Assembly: GCA_032622095.1 (NCBI GenBank)
Contig: CP136067.1
Coordinates: 97,952,707 to 98,016,706, forward strand
Origin: Siphonodentalium dalli
Lineage: Eukaryota; Mollusca; Scaphopoda; Gadilida; Siphonodentaliidae
DNA: 64,000 bases
Reading direction: 5' to 3'
How positions within the stretch are numbered: the first letter of the stretch is position 1; every line of letters starts with the position of its first letter. Shown here piece after piece: positions 1 through 12,639 of the stretch. Position numbers and translations under genes: made by a program. The notes under the pieces were generated by a model. It saw only the letters and a program-made list of their open reading frames with translations. It did no database searches and was not told where the DNA came from.

Positions 1-3000
1 ATAACGCCGAACACAATAAACCGATATATCTATCAGATAAATATAATTATATACATATCAAGACAATATTACTGTATACAACTATATTATATCCACATGT
101 GCATCCATGCAACAATTATATTTGCATTGATTTTTGCAATATGTTTCTGTTATATATATTTTGATGATCAGAATACTAATAAATTGAATTGAATTGACAA
201 AAGCGTTTGGCCGACATAGAATTCATAATGGGGGATTAATTAAAGTTGTTGCACGAGTTGCATATGAACTCACTAATCTTGTTTAGTGTTCTGTCGAATT
301 GGAATCTCGTCACCAGTCTACTTCCAAACACTCAATTGTGCAATAGTGATCATAGGACAGATCCATCTATAGACAATTGCGATTGAGGCCGCAGCGATCA
401 ACGCTATATTTAAAACGTATTTACAGGGACGTGTCTAGATCATCTCCGTTGGTGCGTAATACTTGGAATTTCTAACTGCACTTCGTTTGACCCAGAACAA
501 ATTCCCAACTTGGGGAAATTCTATTTGCATCCGCTATCCAACAGTTGGAAATTTATAATCACTTACCGGGCAGGGTCTAATGTTAGGAATTTCCAGCTGA
601 TACAATTTAGTTACAATCAGTTTCGAACTAAATACTCTTTGGAAAATAAAATTAGAAACCACGTGAAACCTATTTTCAATGTGAAATATCCAACCGATGG
701 TGTGTTAGGCATGATACTTACAACTGTTTAATTTTTTTTACCAACGTTGGTGAGTGTGAGCAACCTCAACCTGTCACCACGTCGATATGTATATAGAACT
801 AATTTCGTCAATGTTACTTCGTTTTCTCACTCACTGCATGCTCAGCTTAATAGTTTCACAAATTGTTTAATGGCTATTGTTTGTATTGGATGGACATAGC
901 CCAAGTAATCATTTTGCGTCTATCACATTGAAATTGTTGTTTATTAACATGTGCGTGAGAAAACGAAGTAAAATTTATGAAATGAGTTGTGTGTATGCAC
1001 GACCGAGATGACAGTGGGTTGTGATGCCTCATACCACTACTCTGGTAAAATAAATTCAACAGTCTGACGTTTCGTTCCTAACACACCATTAACAGTAAAA
1101 TATAGTGATGTTAGTGTATATTGTTTGTATTGGATGCACAAAACCCTATGTTTATTGATATTATCGAGAAAGCCACACAATTGACAGTTATTAAATCTAT
1201 CCACCTTATTTACCTGCAACACAATATATCTGACGCCCAATTCGTCCATTATGCCACAACCAGGATTGTTTTCTCTTGAGGGGGAATCAACACCAAACAG
1301 TATTTATTGCAGAATTATTGGCACACTATCAAATTACGTTTATGATTAGAACAACATTAACATTAGCGGATGGTGTGCAGCCATATAACACATATTGTTT
1401 TAGTTTAACTCTACATGGGTTTGAGATCGTGTTATTATGGAATATAATCTGACCTCTTTTTCATTGAACTGTGTTGAATCCCTTCATGACCTGAATCTGA
1501 CACCCAAGTTTCACTATATTATACATACGATGGATATTAACTTATAACTGCAAAATGTGATTACTGCAATCAATATAACGCTGTCAGTGGTCAAATTGGC
1601 ATTGGTCCGATATTTGCACAAATTGCGAAAGAAACTGTTATTTTTTCCACACTATTGGCAAAACAGATTCGAACCAAGTCAACAATCGCCGTTCCATAAA
1701 TATACAGAATCGGTTGTAAAATTAATGGCGTTTCTTACGCCCTGTGTAGCTGTTTCGTGTGTATGCTGGGGATCAATGAAACTGGCCACGTTTGTCAAAC
1801 AATTGTTTAATGTTTCAAAACTGAAATAGAGGAACAAAAGTAGCATAAATATTAGAACAAGACAGGTTGCAAAAGCAATGTGTCCATACGAATGTGATAT
1901 ACGACGTAGTAGCCGTATTCGTGATACATAGCAAATCCGACCATTTACATGCGACACCGATAAATGCAAATAATTCTATAGCAAAAATGTTACAATAATT
2001 ATCCATAAGTTATGGAAGAAATTACCACAATCAAAACCACAACTTGTTGAGTAAACATACACATGTACACACGCAAAATAAACAGTATGCCACATACATT
2101 GCATCTCCAATAGAAATATAATATAAATATACAAATATATTTAAGATTAAACCAGAAGTAAACAATCCACGGGTTACATAGGTTGTAATGTCAATATCTG
2201 CCAATATCTTGAGGCAGCAACATGTGTAGTGCATTGTTTTTGGGTAGAGTCATGAATTAACGCACTGTATAGTACTTGCTCACTTACACATCGGCGGGTG
2301 TCCATTAGAAACATATGTTCAAGTGTCTAATGCATGGCGTGTCTGCAACTCGGATAAGTGAGCAAAGTCATTGTTTATTAGTGATTACACAAAGCACATT
2401 CAGTCAGGTTGTAGTTTTTATCGTAAAGCGCGCCAATTCAAAAGTTGGTAGTCGGCATATGGTACATTATGTGGGCTATGAGTAATACGAACAGTAGGTT
2501 AAATTCGCTTCGACAAAGAAAGGCAGAAAATGTTTAATTGATGAAAATAATTTAAGCAGTCATATCACAGAGTGATACAGTAACCAACCCAGTAAATATC
2601 TTCGACTCTGGACGATCTTATACATGTAAATCGCATGTTCTCAAAAGGACTTTGTGCAAATTTAAAGTATTATGGGGAATAAAACAAATAGGTGATGCTG
2701 AAATATTGTTTTCGTTTTAAAAATATCGCCGGCCCGTGAGTATACAATCGTTCTACGTGTATCTGAAGAGAAGTATCAATTGATATCAACATGTTCTGGT
2801 TTGTGTTGTTCGGAGAAGTGCAATAGTACTTGGGGTTCATAAATGTTTTCATGTAGAGAATACGGCTGATAATATTTTTTCCTGGTTAGGTTGGTTTTGT
2901 TCACTAAGATATCAATATCCAGTAGCTGTAAACAATACAATATAGCGAATCGGTGGAAACCACAAACAGGAAACCGGTATCCGCTAAAGACCCCTCTCGA
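1..3000. other. gene-free AT-rich stretch
   Basis: No reading frame here exceeds about 100 codons and none resembles a known domain. Around 150-200 there is an ATTGAATTGAATTG run that could be the 3' tail of an old retroelement, but nothing upstream in the window supports this. Confidence 0.5.
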
Positions 3001-3560
3001 CAAGGTTGATAGTACACTTCTGGATAACACGAGGTCCTTGAATGATAGGATTATAAATAAGGTCATTTATAATGCCGAACACCGATGCATGGCGGCCTGG
3101 GTGAAGGACTACATCCTGTCCCATACCAATTAAGGCAAAGATAAATTCTTGAGTTGTGAGGCATATAAACCTTCACGAATTCGATAAAGTGTTTTGACCT
3201 AAGAAAGCTTTGAACAATCTGCGTTCTTGAGAGATACGCGACGTTAATGGAATCCAACTATCACAATCGGTATCCTCGACCGAGGTCGCACTGTAGGGAT
3301 ATCCGTGTTCTTCGTTCAGGTTGTTCTAGGATGTCAAATTAAGCACCACTACCTTGAAAGATAGGATTCAAAGCCAACAAGTTCAGATATAACCTCGAAC
3401 AACGACGAATAGATGAAGGTCAACTCCCTGTCCAGGGTCGATTACATCCTGTCCCCAAGCAAAGTAAAGGTAAATCATTGAGCTGTGGCACCTACATACA
3501 TTCATGGGTCCGATAACAAAATGCGCTACTTCAGAAAGTTGTGAACAATAGGCTTTCGTG
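3000..3560. repeat. degenerate tandem duplication, about 345-bp period
   Basis: The segment around 3,040-3,240 and the segment around 3,350-3,560 share an ordered set of words: gataggatt, then tacatcctgtccc, then aaaggtaaat/aaagataaatt, then ttgag.tgtg. They are clearly related but much diverged. No coding potential is conserved between the two units. Confidence 0.45.
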
Positions 3561-3620
3561 AACATAAGTTAATCTGTCAGAGCTAAGTGGCAGTCGATCA
3601 AAACAACTATCTGTTCAAAG

Positions 3621-3740
3621 TGCTGAAGGGAAAGGCAGACGAATCTTTTACATACAAATCTTATACAAGGGGGTCCCACTATAGCACCAATACAATGTTG
3701 TCAATTGACAAGGCACTCACGTTTGTATATGTGAGAAGAT
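3621..3740. repeat. dispersed repeat, copy A
   Basis: Shares, in the same order and orientation, the words ggcagacgaatcttttacat, cccactata, caatgttgtcaatt and gcactcacgtttg with 24,640-24,755. An old interspersed repeat of unknown class; no terminal repeats or coding sequence were recognised. Confidence 0.55.
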
Positions 3741-3869
3741 TTTTGTGACGGTCTCAGTACTAATAAACGTATAAATTCAACCATGGATACGTCTGTCGGT
3801 GGTGTTCAAATCCCTCCCAGAACACATTACCATGATGCCTTGCTCATCCCACCTGGTTTACGCCAAAAC

Positions 3870-4060
3870 TGCAGGATGTAAATTTTCGAATCGGGAATTT
3901 TCTCGGTGAAATTCCGTCGGGATATATGTACTTAACCAGGATTTCGGTGGGACTATTTATTCCGGAAAAAACCTGGAATCCCACTGAAATTTATAGTTCC
4001 GATTCGGATGTTTTTTGTCTCGATGAACTTTCGACGGTATTCTTTTTAAGGACGACCAGC
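3870..4060. repeat. dispersed repeat related to 28,525-28,930
   Basis: Contains ccgattcggatgttttttgtctcg followed by a gacggtatt word, resembling the sequence just beyond the 5' truncation of the LINE at 28.5 kb. An ORF crossing it has no recognisable domain and is taken as chance. Confidence 0.35.
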
Positions 4061-4879
4061 TGGACACAGCCCAGTCGCGCATGTGTTGCGCTAGTCGTCA
4101 TTATACTAAGTTCACTTTTTAACATGGGCGCCGCCATCTGGAATTTGAGGCGCCGCCATCTTGGAAACGTCATTGCAATTAAATTAAAACTACAAAATGT
4201 TACTTTTCATATAGCTAACTTAACAGTATTCATTGCGTGAAGACATTACATGGTTTATACTTTAAACAATAATCATTACTTAAATAATAAATATTGCCGA
4301 CCTGACTCGGGTTGCTATGCCATTCGGAAAATGACGGAAATTACGCAAAGCTGCACATTTTCGTTAGCCACATCGTGAAAATAGCATGACTCATCTCGTA
4401 AATATCTAAAATATTTGTCACATCACTAAATAAACTTGTCTTTATGTTATTAAGTCAGTAAATGCACGTTCACGTAAACTGTTAGGTTAAGTCATATGTT
4501 GTATCCAAAGCGACATCAAATTGCCACGCGCATTTCCCGCGAAAGTTATTGACATTTTGACAGCGACATAGCACATGCACAAAGCAAATCGCATTGCTAA
4601 CGTTCCAGAAGAATGTGTAATATTTTTCTAAATAAATTATATCTGATTTTAATAAAGAACACGAGGACCCCTGTGTAGTGGCAATATACGCTAGAGAAAT
4701 GCATATATGGTTGCCATTTTAATTAAACAAATAATATGCTTATATAATACCATGTCTACGGTATATAGGTTGGGCCAACGTTGGTAAATTGTCAGCACGG
4801 TTGGCATTAGGTTTGGTTGGGTTAACGTTGTTGTTTCATAATTCATGGCTCCGGTGGATTGAATGAAAATTACTCAATG

Positions 4880-6640
4880 CTAGCATTATTATTATTAAGC
4901 TATATTAATTCCATGTTCGTATACAATAGAAATGAATCAGCAATAGTCGAAACCCGGTATAACGCAGCACAGTGCATTGCAATTGATATTCATCCATTTC
5001 ATGTTCGCACAGAATAAAACATGAATCAACTATATTTTGGATCCTAGAAATAGTACTAAAACATACACCCTATATTTCCAGTTGCTTCGTCGGTGGAAGC
5101 ACATTTTTTGCTTTAAGATATCATATATATACAGGGGATAGCAGGAAGACGGTTTTGTGTACCACTCTAGGACTGGTCCCAGGTTCCTCGCAAGATATGA
5201 ATTATTGTGATGGTGAACAATATTTAATTTGTATGTGATAGATATAAGAATTTAACAAGCAGTCACGGAGAACAATATATAAGTATATCTTCTCCGGAAG
5301 AGTTCGTAGCAAGAGAGAGAGAGTCTGGACAGGTGAACATAATACATTGTTTGTGAGACCAGCGAACCCTTGAGTCAATGACCTGGATCATTTCACCCCG
5401 GGGTCGCTGTCCCACGATCAAGCCAGGGCGATAACCTCTCATATAGATTTAACCATTCTCACACCGTCTAACAGTAGAAAGTGTTACATATGCCAGATTA
5501 AGCCACCCCCACAATATACGTCAGAATTATCTTTTGTTTTCATCATTATGTAATATATATGTGTATTGGAAATAAAATATCCTCTATGTGTTAGAGTTCA
5601 TTATAATTAATGTTCAGCTATCTCATGTTCATATGGAACAGAAATGAATCATATGTCTATATAGTTTGAGAGATTCCTTCAATAATTCATATTTATCAAA
5701 TAATGACATGAAGACGATCACTACAGACTAATACATGAGGCCAACGGTTTATTCTAAAACAGGTTCATCAATTTAATGTTCGAAATCTCCGTAGAATAGA
5801 AATAGTTGTATTTAGTATCCAAAATAATTGTTCTATAAACATCTGCTCATTGGACGTTCATATAAAATAGGAATGAATAATCTACATTTGGGACACTAGG
5901 AATCGTTATATAAACATATGCCCTATATTGCCCGTTGCTTCCCCGATGGAAGTACCATTGTGGTACCAAATATCAGATTTCATTATAATCACTGTAATGT
6001 CCGTATCAGAAGAAATGAACAACATGAAAACATTCTCTATAGGACAGCACATGATAATAAAGGTTCATTCTAATTGAGTTTCATCAATTTAATTTTTGAA
6101 ATATGAATACAATACAACTGAGTAAATTATCATTGGAATCCTAGCAATAGTTCTACAAAGTTATATTCTATATTGCCAGCCTCGTTGCTTCCTCGGTGAA
6201 ATGACTATTTTGCTTCAGGATATTAGACATCAGCTTCTACTATAACTGAGGTTCAGCAATTTCATGTTCAAATGCAGCTGCCTCTAGAATTTGAGAGTTT
6301 CTTACCCCAATTCGCATTCCAATCACATAATAACATGAAAACATTCACTGCAAACCAAATGAAAGTTCTTCAATGTATTTAGTGTTTGACATCTTCGTAC
6401 AGTTCATATGCACAAGCTATATTTGTATTTTTTTAGATTTATGGAGGCACGGACTCAGTATGAGTGTTCATTGCATCAAATGCGCTTGCTTCCGTGATCG
6501 TGAACAAATGCTCATTCTTATCGAAACATCCCGGGGTTTATTCTAATATAGGTTAAGAATTTTGTATTTGAAATCGTCGTACAATGCACACGAACCAGTG
6601 TTCTGTGTGGTCCTAGAATAGTTATACACAAATCTTCTCT
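4880..6640. repeat. degenerate satellite cluster 1
   Basis: Several diverged units recur: a 'tcatgttcatatggaatagaaatgaat' type segment, then a 'ggatcctagaaatagttctataaac' type segment, then 'ttgcttcctcggtggaagta'. Instances start near 4,910, 5,010, 5,620, 5,780, 5,860, 6,070, 6,260 and 6,560. Units are roughly 150-350 bp with many indels. A second cluster of the same family lies at 41,880-43,900, upstream of the duplicated fibrinogen-like locus, so the cluster probably belongs to the duplicated block. No protein-coding sequence seen. Confidence 0.55.
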
Positions 6641-6765
6641 GCTCTGTCGTTACTTCTCACAGGCTCACAGCCGATCTGTCAGTCTCGTTACCTCTCATAG
6701 CTGCTATGTCAGTCTCGTTACCTCTCACATCTGCTCTGTCAGTCTCGTTACCTCTCAGATGGGAG
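6640..6765. repeat. short minisatellite, about 38-bp units
   Basis: Three consecutive units carry ctgtcagtctcgttacctctca with variable 10-15-bp linkers, preceded by a degenerate fourth unit. It is C/T-rich on the plus strand. Confidence 0.7.
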
Positions 6766-7524
6766 GAACACTGCTTATTGCTGATACCATATAACTGTAT
6801 AACGGATATACTCTACGTTAGGTACCTTCTATGTGTTTGTAGGGTTATCATATAAATACGTACTTAGGCTGAATTGGTCATTGTGGCGCAGCTGCGTGCA
6901 CCAGTCTTCAAACACAAGTGTCCCCGTGATATCCACAATGCGCATCATATTACCCATATAATCTCATCAAATACGGGGCTCTTAATTAATCGTCTGTGTT
7001 TTTGTTGTTGTCATAAGAATTGTCTTTCAAGGTACGCGAAATGTCCACAGGCTGGGAATGACACCCGAGCCTGTCAATTTTGACTGCAAACATAATACCG
7101 GTGTTTAAAATGAACTAGCAGCAAATATTTTGTCCCTCATTAGACGAACTCGTGAACTCTTCGTTCAGTTATTGGTAATTCGTTTCTAACTATACTGGAC
7201 AATACAACATAGGACACAGAAATGCTTAATTAGGAAACCACTGCTGTTGCAAAAATGCAGGCTGTTAGCGACCCGTCACAGACGTACATACGTTCCATAT
7301 GTGTCACATGATACCAAGTGGATTGGTACGAGATCATGGGTAACCTAGAGGACGTTTGGAAGATTCTGGATAAACCAATGCACGTAGCCAATCGACAATG
7401 ACCAAGACTGTAATGTGTATATAACCATAATGGGAAATTATAAATTAAGCTATAATTTGCGCAGTCAGCAATTTGCTATTCCATTTGGTCTCGATTTCCA
7501 CATACACCGAGAAAGCTGTGAGGT

Positions 7525-8171
7525 TTATAGTCCTACTCGGCGGATCATCATTACTGTGTGCATCATCGAATTGTACCCGATGTAGCGCTCCCATCTCATT
7601 CCTGTGTTCCCTCCGTCTCGGGGTGTCATGCTTAGGTACTCGCCATTCAGATTGCTGTAGTAGCAGCATCCATACCACCACGCCCCGTGTTCGGTGACGG
7701 AACATGCACTTGTGCATGGCGAAATGGTGTGATCATTGTCGAAAGTGCTAAACGCCTTTCCATCGCAATAGGCCATTGAATCGCCCGCGTCACCACTGTA
7801 CCCCGACAGGTGAATGGCATATTTATTTGCTGAGTCGTCGATTCTGAAGCTGGAGAATCTGGCCATACTCTCCTCTCCGCTGCTCTTCGTCAGCTTCACG
7901 TAGAGTTCAGTTGTCCCAGTCGAAGTGAGTTCATAAATATTCTGCAGTCCAACCCAGAAGTTTCCGCATGGGGTAGGGTCGCCAAATCCAGTTTCATACT
8001 CGTTCCAATCTCTGTAGAAATCCGTGCTTCCGTCTCTTCGTTGTTGAAATATGGTCCAGCCTCCCCCGTCCGTAGTCATGTCGCAGACGACGTCGATGTC
8101 ACCAGCGCCACCTGGTGTGATTCTGTACCAACCGTCATTCACGAATCCAGCTTCTCTCAGACCTTTGCAGT
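7525..8171 (-). CDS. exon 3: fibrinogen-related domain
   Basis: This exon encodes the whole fibrinogen C-terminal globular domain. It opens with D-C-K-G and GWYRITP, followed by VVCDMTTDGGGWTIFQQRRD, GNFWVGLQNI, the calcium-loop-like FSTFDNDH, the cysteine pairs around GAWWYGCCYYSNLNGEYL, and the terminal MMIRR before a stop at 7525-7527. About 215 residues, normal for the family. The acceptor is a pyrimidine-rich tract ending ...TTGAAG just before base 8171; AAG rather than CAG/TAG is slightly weak. The frame stays open a little upstream of 8171, but the micro-exon phase favours this acceptor. No stop or frameshift, unlike the paralogue at 45.3 kb. Confidence 0.88.
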
Positions 8172-11100
8172 CTTCAATGAGACAGAAATTTGCGTGAGAT
8201 TTTTATCACTGGTGCATGTTAGGCCAGTTCATAATTGAACTGAATACATGTATATAACATTATAATGGATACTAATGAATAACATTTATAAATTATAGCT
8301 GAATTGGCTATTAGCTTGTTTTTGGGGATAAAGTGCCCCAGTTCCCAAGATTGTGATAAAGAGATTTTCTTAACCCTAAGTTAATACGATCTGTCTTGAA
8401 ACAGATACGGAAGTTCTCAAAATGACCTCCGATAGTGCACCATTGTATCGGGGGTGGGGGTATCCCACAATTACAGTTGGTTTTCCTCCAATAATGCACC
8501 ATTGTATCGATGAGTGTTAGAACATGTGTTCTTAAATGTAATACACAATTGATAACGAACAAAGACCTTACCAATAACTTCTGAAGACAAAAGTTTGAAA
8601 TATACACCTGTGGTAAAAAATTAAATCTAACGTGAAGTGATATCAATCTGACTTTCTGCACAATTTTTGACCAAAAAAAAATGTGTGCTTCATAGTTGAT
8701 TCGGAAATCATATAGAATAATGCTGATTCTTGCACAAATTGGTTTGATCTAGTTGCAGTCAGTGAAGAAAAAACTGGACACAGTGACACATACAACCAAG
8801 GAGTCATGACAATGATTGACTTTAGTTGATTCAAGGTGGAAAATGAATAGGTGTGCCAAATTAATCTTGACTATATCATTACAGTGGCATGGACGTGGCA
8901 TGCAGTTGCAGACGGCATTGATTAGTCAATTGATTAATGACATTGTAATGTTAGTTTGTGTACATTGTGATGTTGATCTTGTCGTCTCCCCACTAAACCC
9001 AGCTACATAGACAAGAAACACATGCAACCACGACGAAACCGCTTTGGTCGCGAATAGTACAGTGACTATTGTGAGCTAGTTGATTCGAGGTGGAAAATTA
9101 ATTGAAATGATGTACAGTATTAGTCATTACTCTGATTCAGTTGGACGCTTCATCGATTATCGTCACGAGATAAGTTCTGAATATTACCGGTGTCATGGAT
9201 CGAGTACACGAGTTGGTATATCTATTACGACCATCAATCTGTGATTGACTTAACGACTACTTACTGTTTTCAAAGCTGTGTCAACACTGACAATTAACCT
9301 ACAACCCATTTCAGTTATGAACGTAGTGGTGGTATTGCGTAGCTTTCTACTAGAAGTGCAAATTGAGAAAGCCGTCATGTTGACGTAAATACAACCCTCA
9401 TACAACGATTGTACACGCCAAAACAAAAATGATGCGGTCGCGTATCTCCAGTCAACCGCAGTCAAGCGGTATCACCGCGAATGCTAGCTGTTGACATGTG
9501 CACATGGTATCCGCCGGTAATCTCACTGCGGTAATATTGTTTAACTGCAATACCCACGTAAATTGCCGCATCGTTCATTTTTTTGCAGCCGCAAAAACGG
9601 CCAGTCAAATCTAGATATGTTGAAACACGTGAACGTAACACGTGAACGTTCGACGTCCGGCACTATTTTCAATCATCTAGTTTTCAATTGATAAACACCA
9701 TATCTTCGTCATCAGGTGTATCTTTATTTCCAAACTGCCAAAACACACACAAAATATTTCAACTGATAAATTGTTTACGGTTTATTCAAAATACGAAGTC
9801 ACTGAACGCCATTTGCGATTACATCATCAGTGCAGCATCACGCCATGTGGTTACACTGCCGTCTTTAAAAAATGATATGAACATATATGAAGAATACAGT
9901 CTATCCGCGAACGCGAGGTGGTCGGCGGTGTTTAATTGACCGCAGTTTATCACATGAACATTGTCGAGTACTGCGGGAATAACTCATAAGGAGGGTTGAT
10001 TTATTAGAGCATAGCTGTAAGTATTTCCACAGTGATTCTATATTTACATTATATAAATGTGAATTCAATTCCAATAGTCTTTTCCTTTATCTCTTCAGAC
10101 GAGAAATCCTGATATGTTTGAGATTCGTCGTAATTAGTTCATTACGCATGAAAAAATAGTGATGTTTCCGGTAACCCACACGCCCCTAGTCCAGACATCC
10201 GCCCCTATTAATTTTATCGACCCCCATGAACAAATTAAACAAACACACAATCCGAAGCAACATAAAATCACGTTTATCATATCTGATCGTAGTATGATAG
10301 TGAAAATCAGTCCGCTGACTTGGATGTTTGCTCTGGAAATCGGGGTTTGGCGGGCTTTTGTGTATATGGACCAGTTCAACCCCTGGGTTGATCGCGATTA
10401 GTTTTTATTACAAATAATGTCGAGGCTTATTTATTCCTTCCAATAACAATCCAGTATAATGTGCTCATTGTGTCCTATTATCACCGGTTGTGCAAATAGT
10501 ATATATTCGGGAAAATGTATTTTTAAAAAATTACTTCACCGCCCGACCATACAATGTTTCCTTCCGTTACCGGTAACATCACTAAGCTATTTTAGTCAAT
10601 AGGGTGGTTTCGCAACTCACGGATAGAATTAAGACTACGTTTAGCTAGTGGCAAATTCATGTGGGCCAAAAAACATAGCTTCCCAAATATATATATATTC
10701 GCATATAGAAGAGAAACCACTGGCTTACAAGGTCACGGTCAATATCATTAGGCCAATGTAGTCTCTTATATATGTGAGGCTCCCTATGGGCGACTCGCAT
10801 ACATGTATATAAGATAATGCATTGGTACAAGATGTTCGTTATATACTTAAAAATAAAATATATAACGAAAACTGTGTGCCAATGCATTATCTTATATATC
10901 GAGTCTCTCATAGGGAGCCTTGCATATATAAGAGAATACATTGGCCTGACAGTATTTACCTTGACCTGTTATACGGTGAGAGACGAGCATTTATAAGAGA
11001 ATGCATTGTCACAAGGTATTCAGGACACTCCAGCCATGAAAGGGTTGTATACTGTTTACCTAAAAAGGGGGTAGGATTGCCATACGGGGGGGGGGGCAGA

Positions 11101-12626
11101 TCTGCCCTGTTATTTAATGTGCATAATTTACAAATAGCCTACATACCGCAACTTTGTTCACGAACACCTTATTGCATTAACATACTTTCTTCGTCGGTTA
11201 ATCCATACACTTCGATCTTTCTCTTTCCAACGATATATACATATAACACATACAATTAAAATGAGGATTTGAGCAATATATGGGCCTTTAAAATAGATAA
11301 GAACAGTCAGTTTTTTGTTGCAAACGATATCTTGCGTTCGCCAGCCAAATTACTCACATATTCCAGCTGCAACTCACCTTTGTATCCAGTCGTTGAAACC
11401 TGTCAATTAAATAAAATTGATGTGAAACACTCCTCTGAATTACATAGAAATAAGACATCACACAGACAGATATATAGCACTTCAGCGCAATCAAATGTAA
11501 ACGTTCCAAAATGAATGGGAACACATTATACCTTTAATCACTTCTTAGTAAGAAAAGAGCCAGTTTGTATAATCAAGATGTGTTAAATTATCCACTAAGC
11601 AACAGAAGACTCTCCCGAGACAGTCTTTTGTGATAACATAAAACTGAATTTGTTATATCACTAATTCATTTTGTGATATCAATAAATAGAAAATGACATA
11701 GCTGGACTACTGTTCCTTCAACATTTTGTGATGCCATTAAACGATTTTATGACATCATAAAATCGAATTATTGATATCACTAACTGCCTACTTATTTTGT
11801 GTGATATCATATAATTGATGTTGTGATATCACAAAATTAACATATGATGTCACTAAATCCAAGTTATGATATCTTAAAATTATTTTGTGATATCACTAAT
11901 TCTCCAACATTTTATGATATCATAAAATCAAATTATTGATATCATGGTTTCATTAAATGCATTTAGCGATATCCATAAATAGCCTTTTTTCGTCAAAATT
12001 ATTGATATAACAAAATGAATATATGATATCACAAATTCGAATAAGTGACGTCGCAAAATGAATGCTAAATGCTAACAATTTTATGATATCATATATTCAT
12101 TTTGTGATATCACAAAAATTAATTATTGATATCACAAAGTATGTAATAAAAAGAAGAACGACACCCCATAGATATGACTAACCAACGGAGACACTAATTA
12201 ATTCAAATAAATGAATAATTAACTTTAAGAACACACCTGCTTCCTCTTGATGACCACCGCACCACTATCGTCTTCTAGACATGCACCACGGATAGACGAC
12301 AGAAAACACTTCATTCCATTTGGTCCGCCATTTTTCATATAAGTAGCTGCCACACACCACGGATTTCTGAGACACCATTCGGTGCACTCGATTTTACTCC
12401 GGGGCGATGAGATCCTCGAGCCGGTCACATTGAGGGATTTCTCCTTCTTTCCTTTGATCACATCATATCCACCCTCCTGGATATCGTATATACCGTGAAC
12501 ACTCGCGGCCATCAGAACCATTCTAACTAGTAAGTATAGCATGATAAAAATATAGAAGAGTAAGTTAAAGTGTCCGGTAAACGACTCTGATGCTTGACAA
12601 ATATTAAGACGAGACGTGAGCTTCAC
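7525..12626 (-). CDS. secreted PAN/apple-fibrinogen-like lectin gene (3 exons)
   Basis: Gene model joined from 12626-12237, 11399-11378 and 8171-7525. Exon lengths 390, 22 and 647 nt sum to 1,059, exactly 353 codons including the stop, and the phases agree: exon 1 ends in phase 0, the micro-exon carries it to phase 1, and the final G joins AC to make the GAC (Asp) opening the fibrinogen domain. The 352-residue product has a hydrophobic leader (about residues 20-41), a PAN/apple-like cysteine domain (about 45-130), a seven-residue linker and a complete fibrinogen-related C-terminal domain (138-352). Proteins with this domain bind sugars or acetylated ligands and often act in invertebrate innate recognition; a specific ligand cannot be inferred. 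The leader could be a signal peptide or a signal anchor. Exon joining is inferred from consensus sites and phase, not from transcripts. Confidence 0.75.
8172..11377 (-). other. intron 2 of the PAN-fibrinogen gene
   Basis: No further exon with good splice sites was found between the micro-exon and exon 3. It contains a duplicated word near 8,430-8,515 (gcaccattgtatcg twice), paralogy with 46.1-48.2 kb, and the palindromic MITE near 10.7-11.0 kb. Confidence 0.5.
10700..11025. mobile_element. palindromic MITE, copy 1
   Basis: Core inverted repeat 10,750-10,947 starts AGGCCAATGTA and ends TACATTGGCCT, folding about 10,854. Each arm carries the words ttatatatgtgaggctcc/ggagcc and tataagagaatgcattgg. 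Related copies lie at 41,125-41,305 and 51,625-51,685. There is no coding sequence, so this is a non-autonomous, hairpin-forming element. Outer similarity (ggtcacggtcaatat versus its complement near 10,955-10,975) suggests longer, imperfect arms. Confidence 0.65.
11378..11399 (-). CDS. exon 2: 22-nt micro-exon
   Basis: On the minus strand a tract ending TTTAATTGACAG precedes 22 nt coding V-S-T-T-G-Y-K plus one base, followed by the donor GTGAGT. The same 22 nt with an acceptor (TTTGCAG) and the same donor survive unchanged in the paralogous block at 52,185-52,206, while the surrounding intron has diverged. The length is exactly what is needed to convert exon 1's phase 0 end to exon 3's phase 1 start. 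Confidence 0.75.
11640..12140. repeat. array of GATATC-centred palindromes
   Basis: At least 13 GATATC hexamers occur in about 460 bp, many inside longer palindromes such as TTTTGTGATATCACAAA. They start at 11,675, 11,773, 11,803, 11,825, 11,868, 11,889, 11,916, 11,938, 11,968, 12,025, 12,085, 12,106 and 12,128. Spacing is irregular (about 21-98 bp), so this is not a simple tandem repeat. It lies in intron 1 of the PAN-fibrinogen gene, just downstream of exon 1's donor. Confidence 0.75.
12237..12626 (-). CDS. exon 1: leader and PAN/apple-like domain
   Basis: 130 codons from ATG at 12626 to a donor CAG|GTGTGT at 12237/12236. Read through, the frame would stop at 12225, only four codons later. 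Residues 20-41 are strongly hydrophobic (LLFYIFIMLYLLVRMVL), with alternative starts at Met29 and Met36. Residues about 74-120 show the apple/PAN pattern: ECTEWCLRNPWCVAATY, then GMKCFLSS and a later cysteine. PAN domains mediate protein or carbohydrate contacts. The most upstream ATG is chosen by default; a start at Met29 would give a shorter, more typical signal peptide. Confidence 0.75.
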
Positions 12627-12639
12627 TCTAAATGTGGAT

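Larger units (their letters stand above)
7085..11450. repeat. segmental duplication, copy 1 (intact gene copy)
   Basis: Direct-orientation paralogue of 44,860-52,250. Matching anchors in order: 7,100-8,290 with 44,880-46,080; 8,290-8,500 with 46,100-46,265; 8,640-9,470 with 46,670-47,530; 9,480-10,020 with 47,530-48,150; 11,090-11,440 with 51,890-52,240. Exon 3 and the micro-exon are inside the block; the PAN exon at 12.2-12.6 kb lies outside it. Confidence 0.8.

Noticed and set aside
3926-4240. 104-codon ORF with a hydrophobic C-terminal half
   Set aside because: Crosses a dispersed repeat related to 28.5-28.9 kb and a CGCCGCCATCTTGG repeat word; composition does not look coding.
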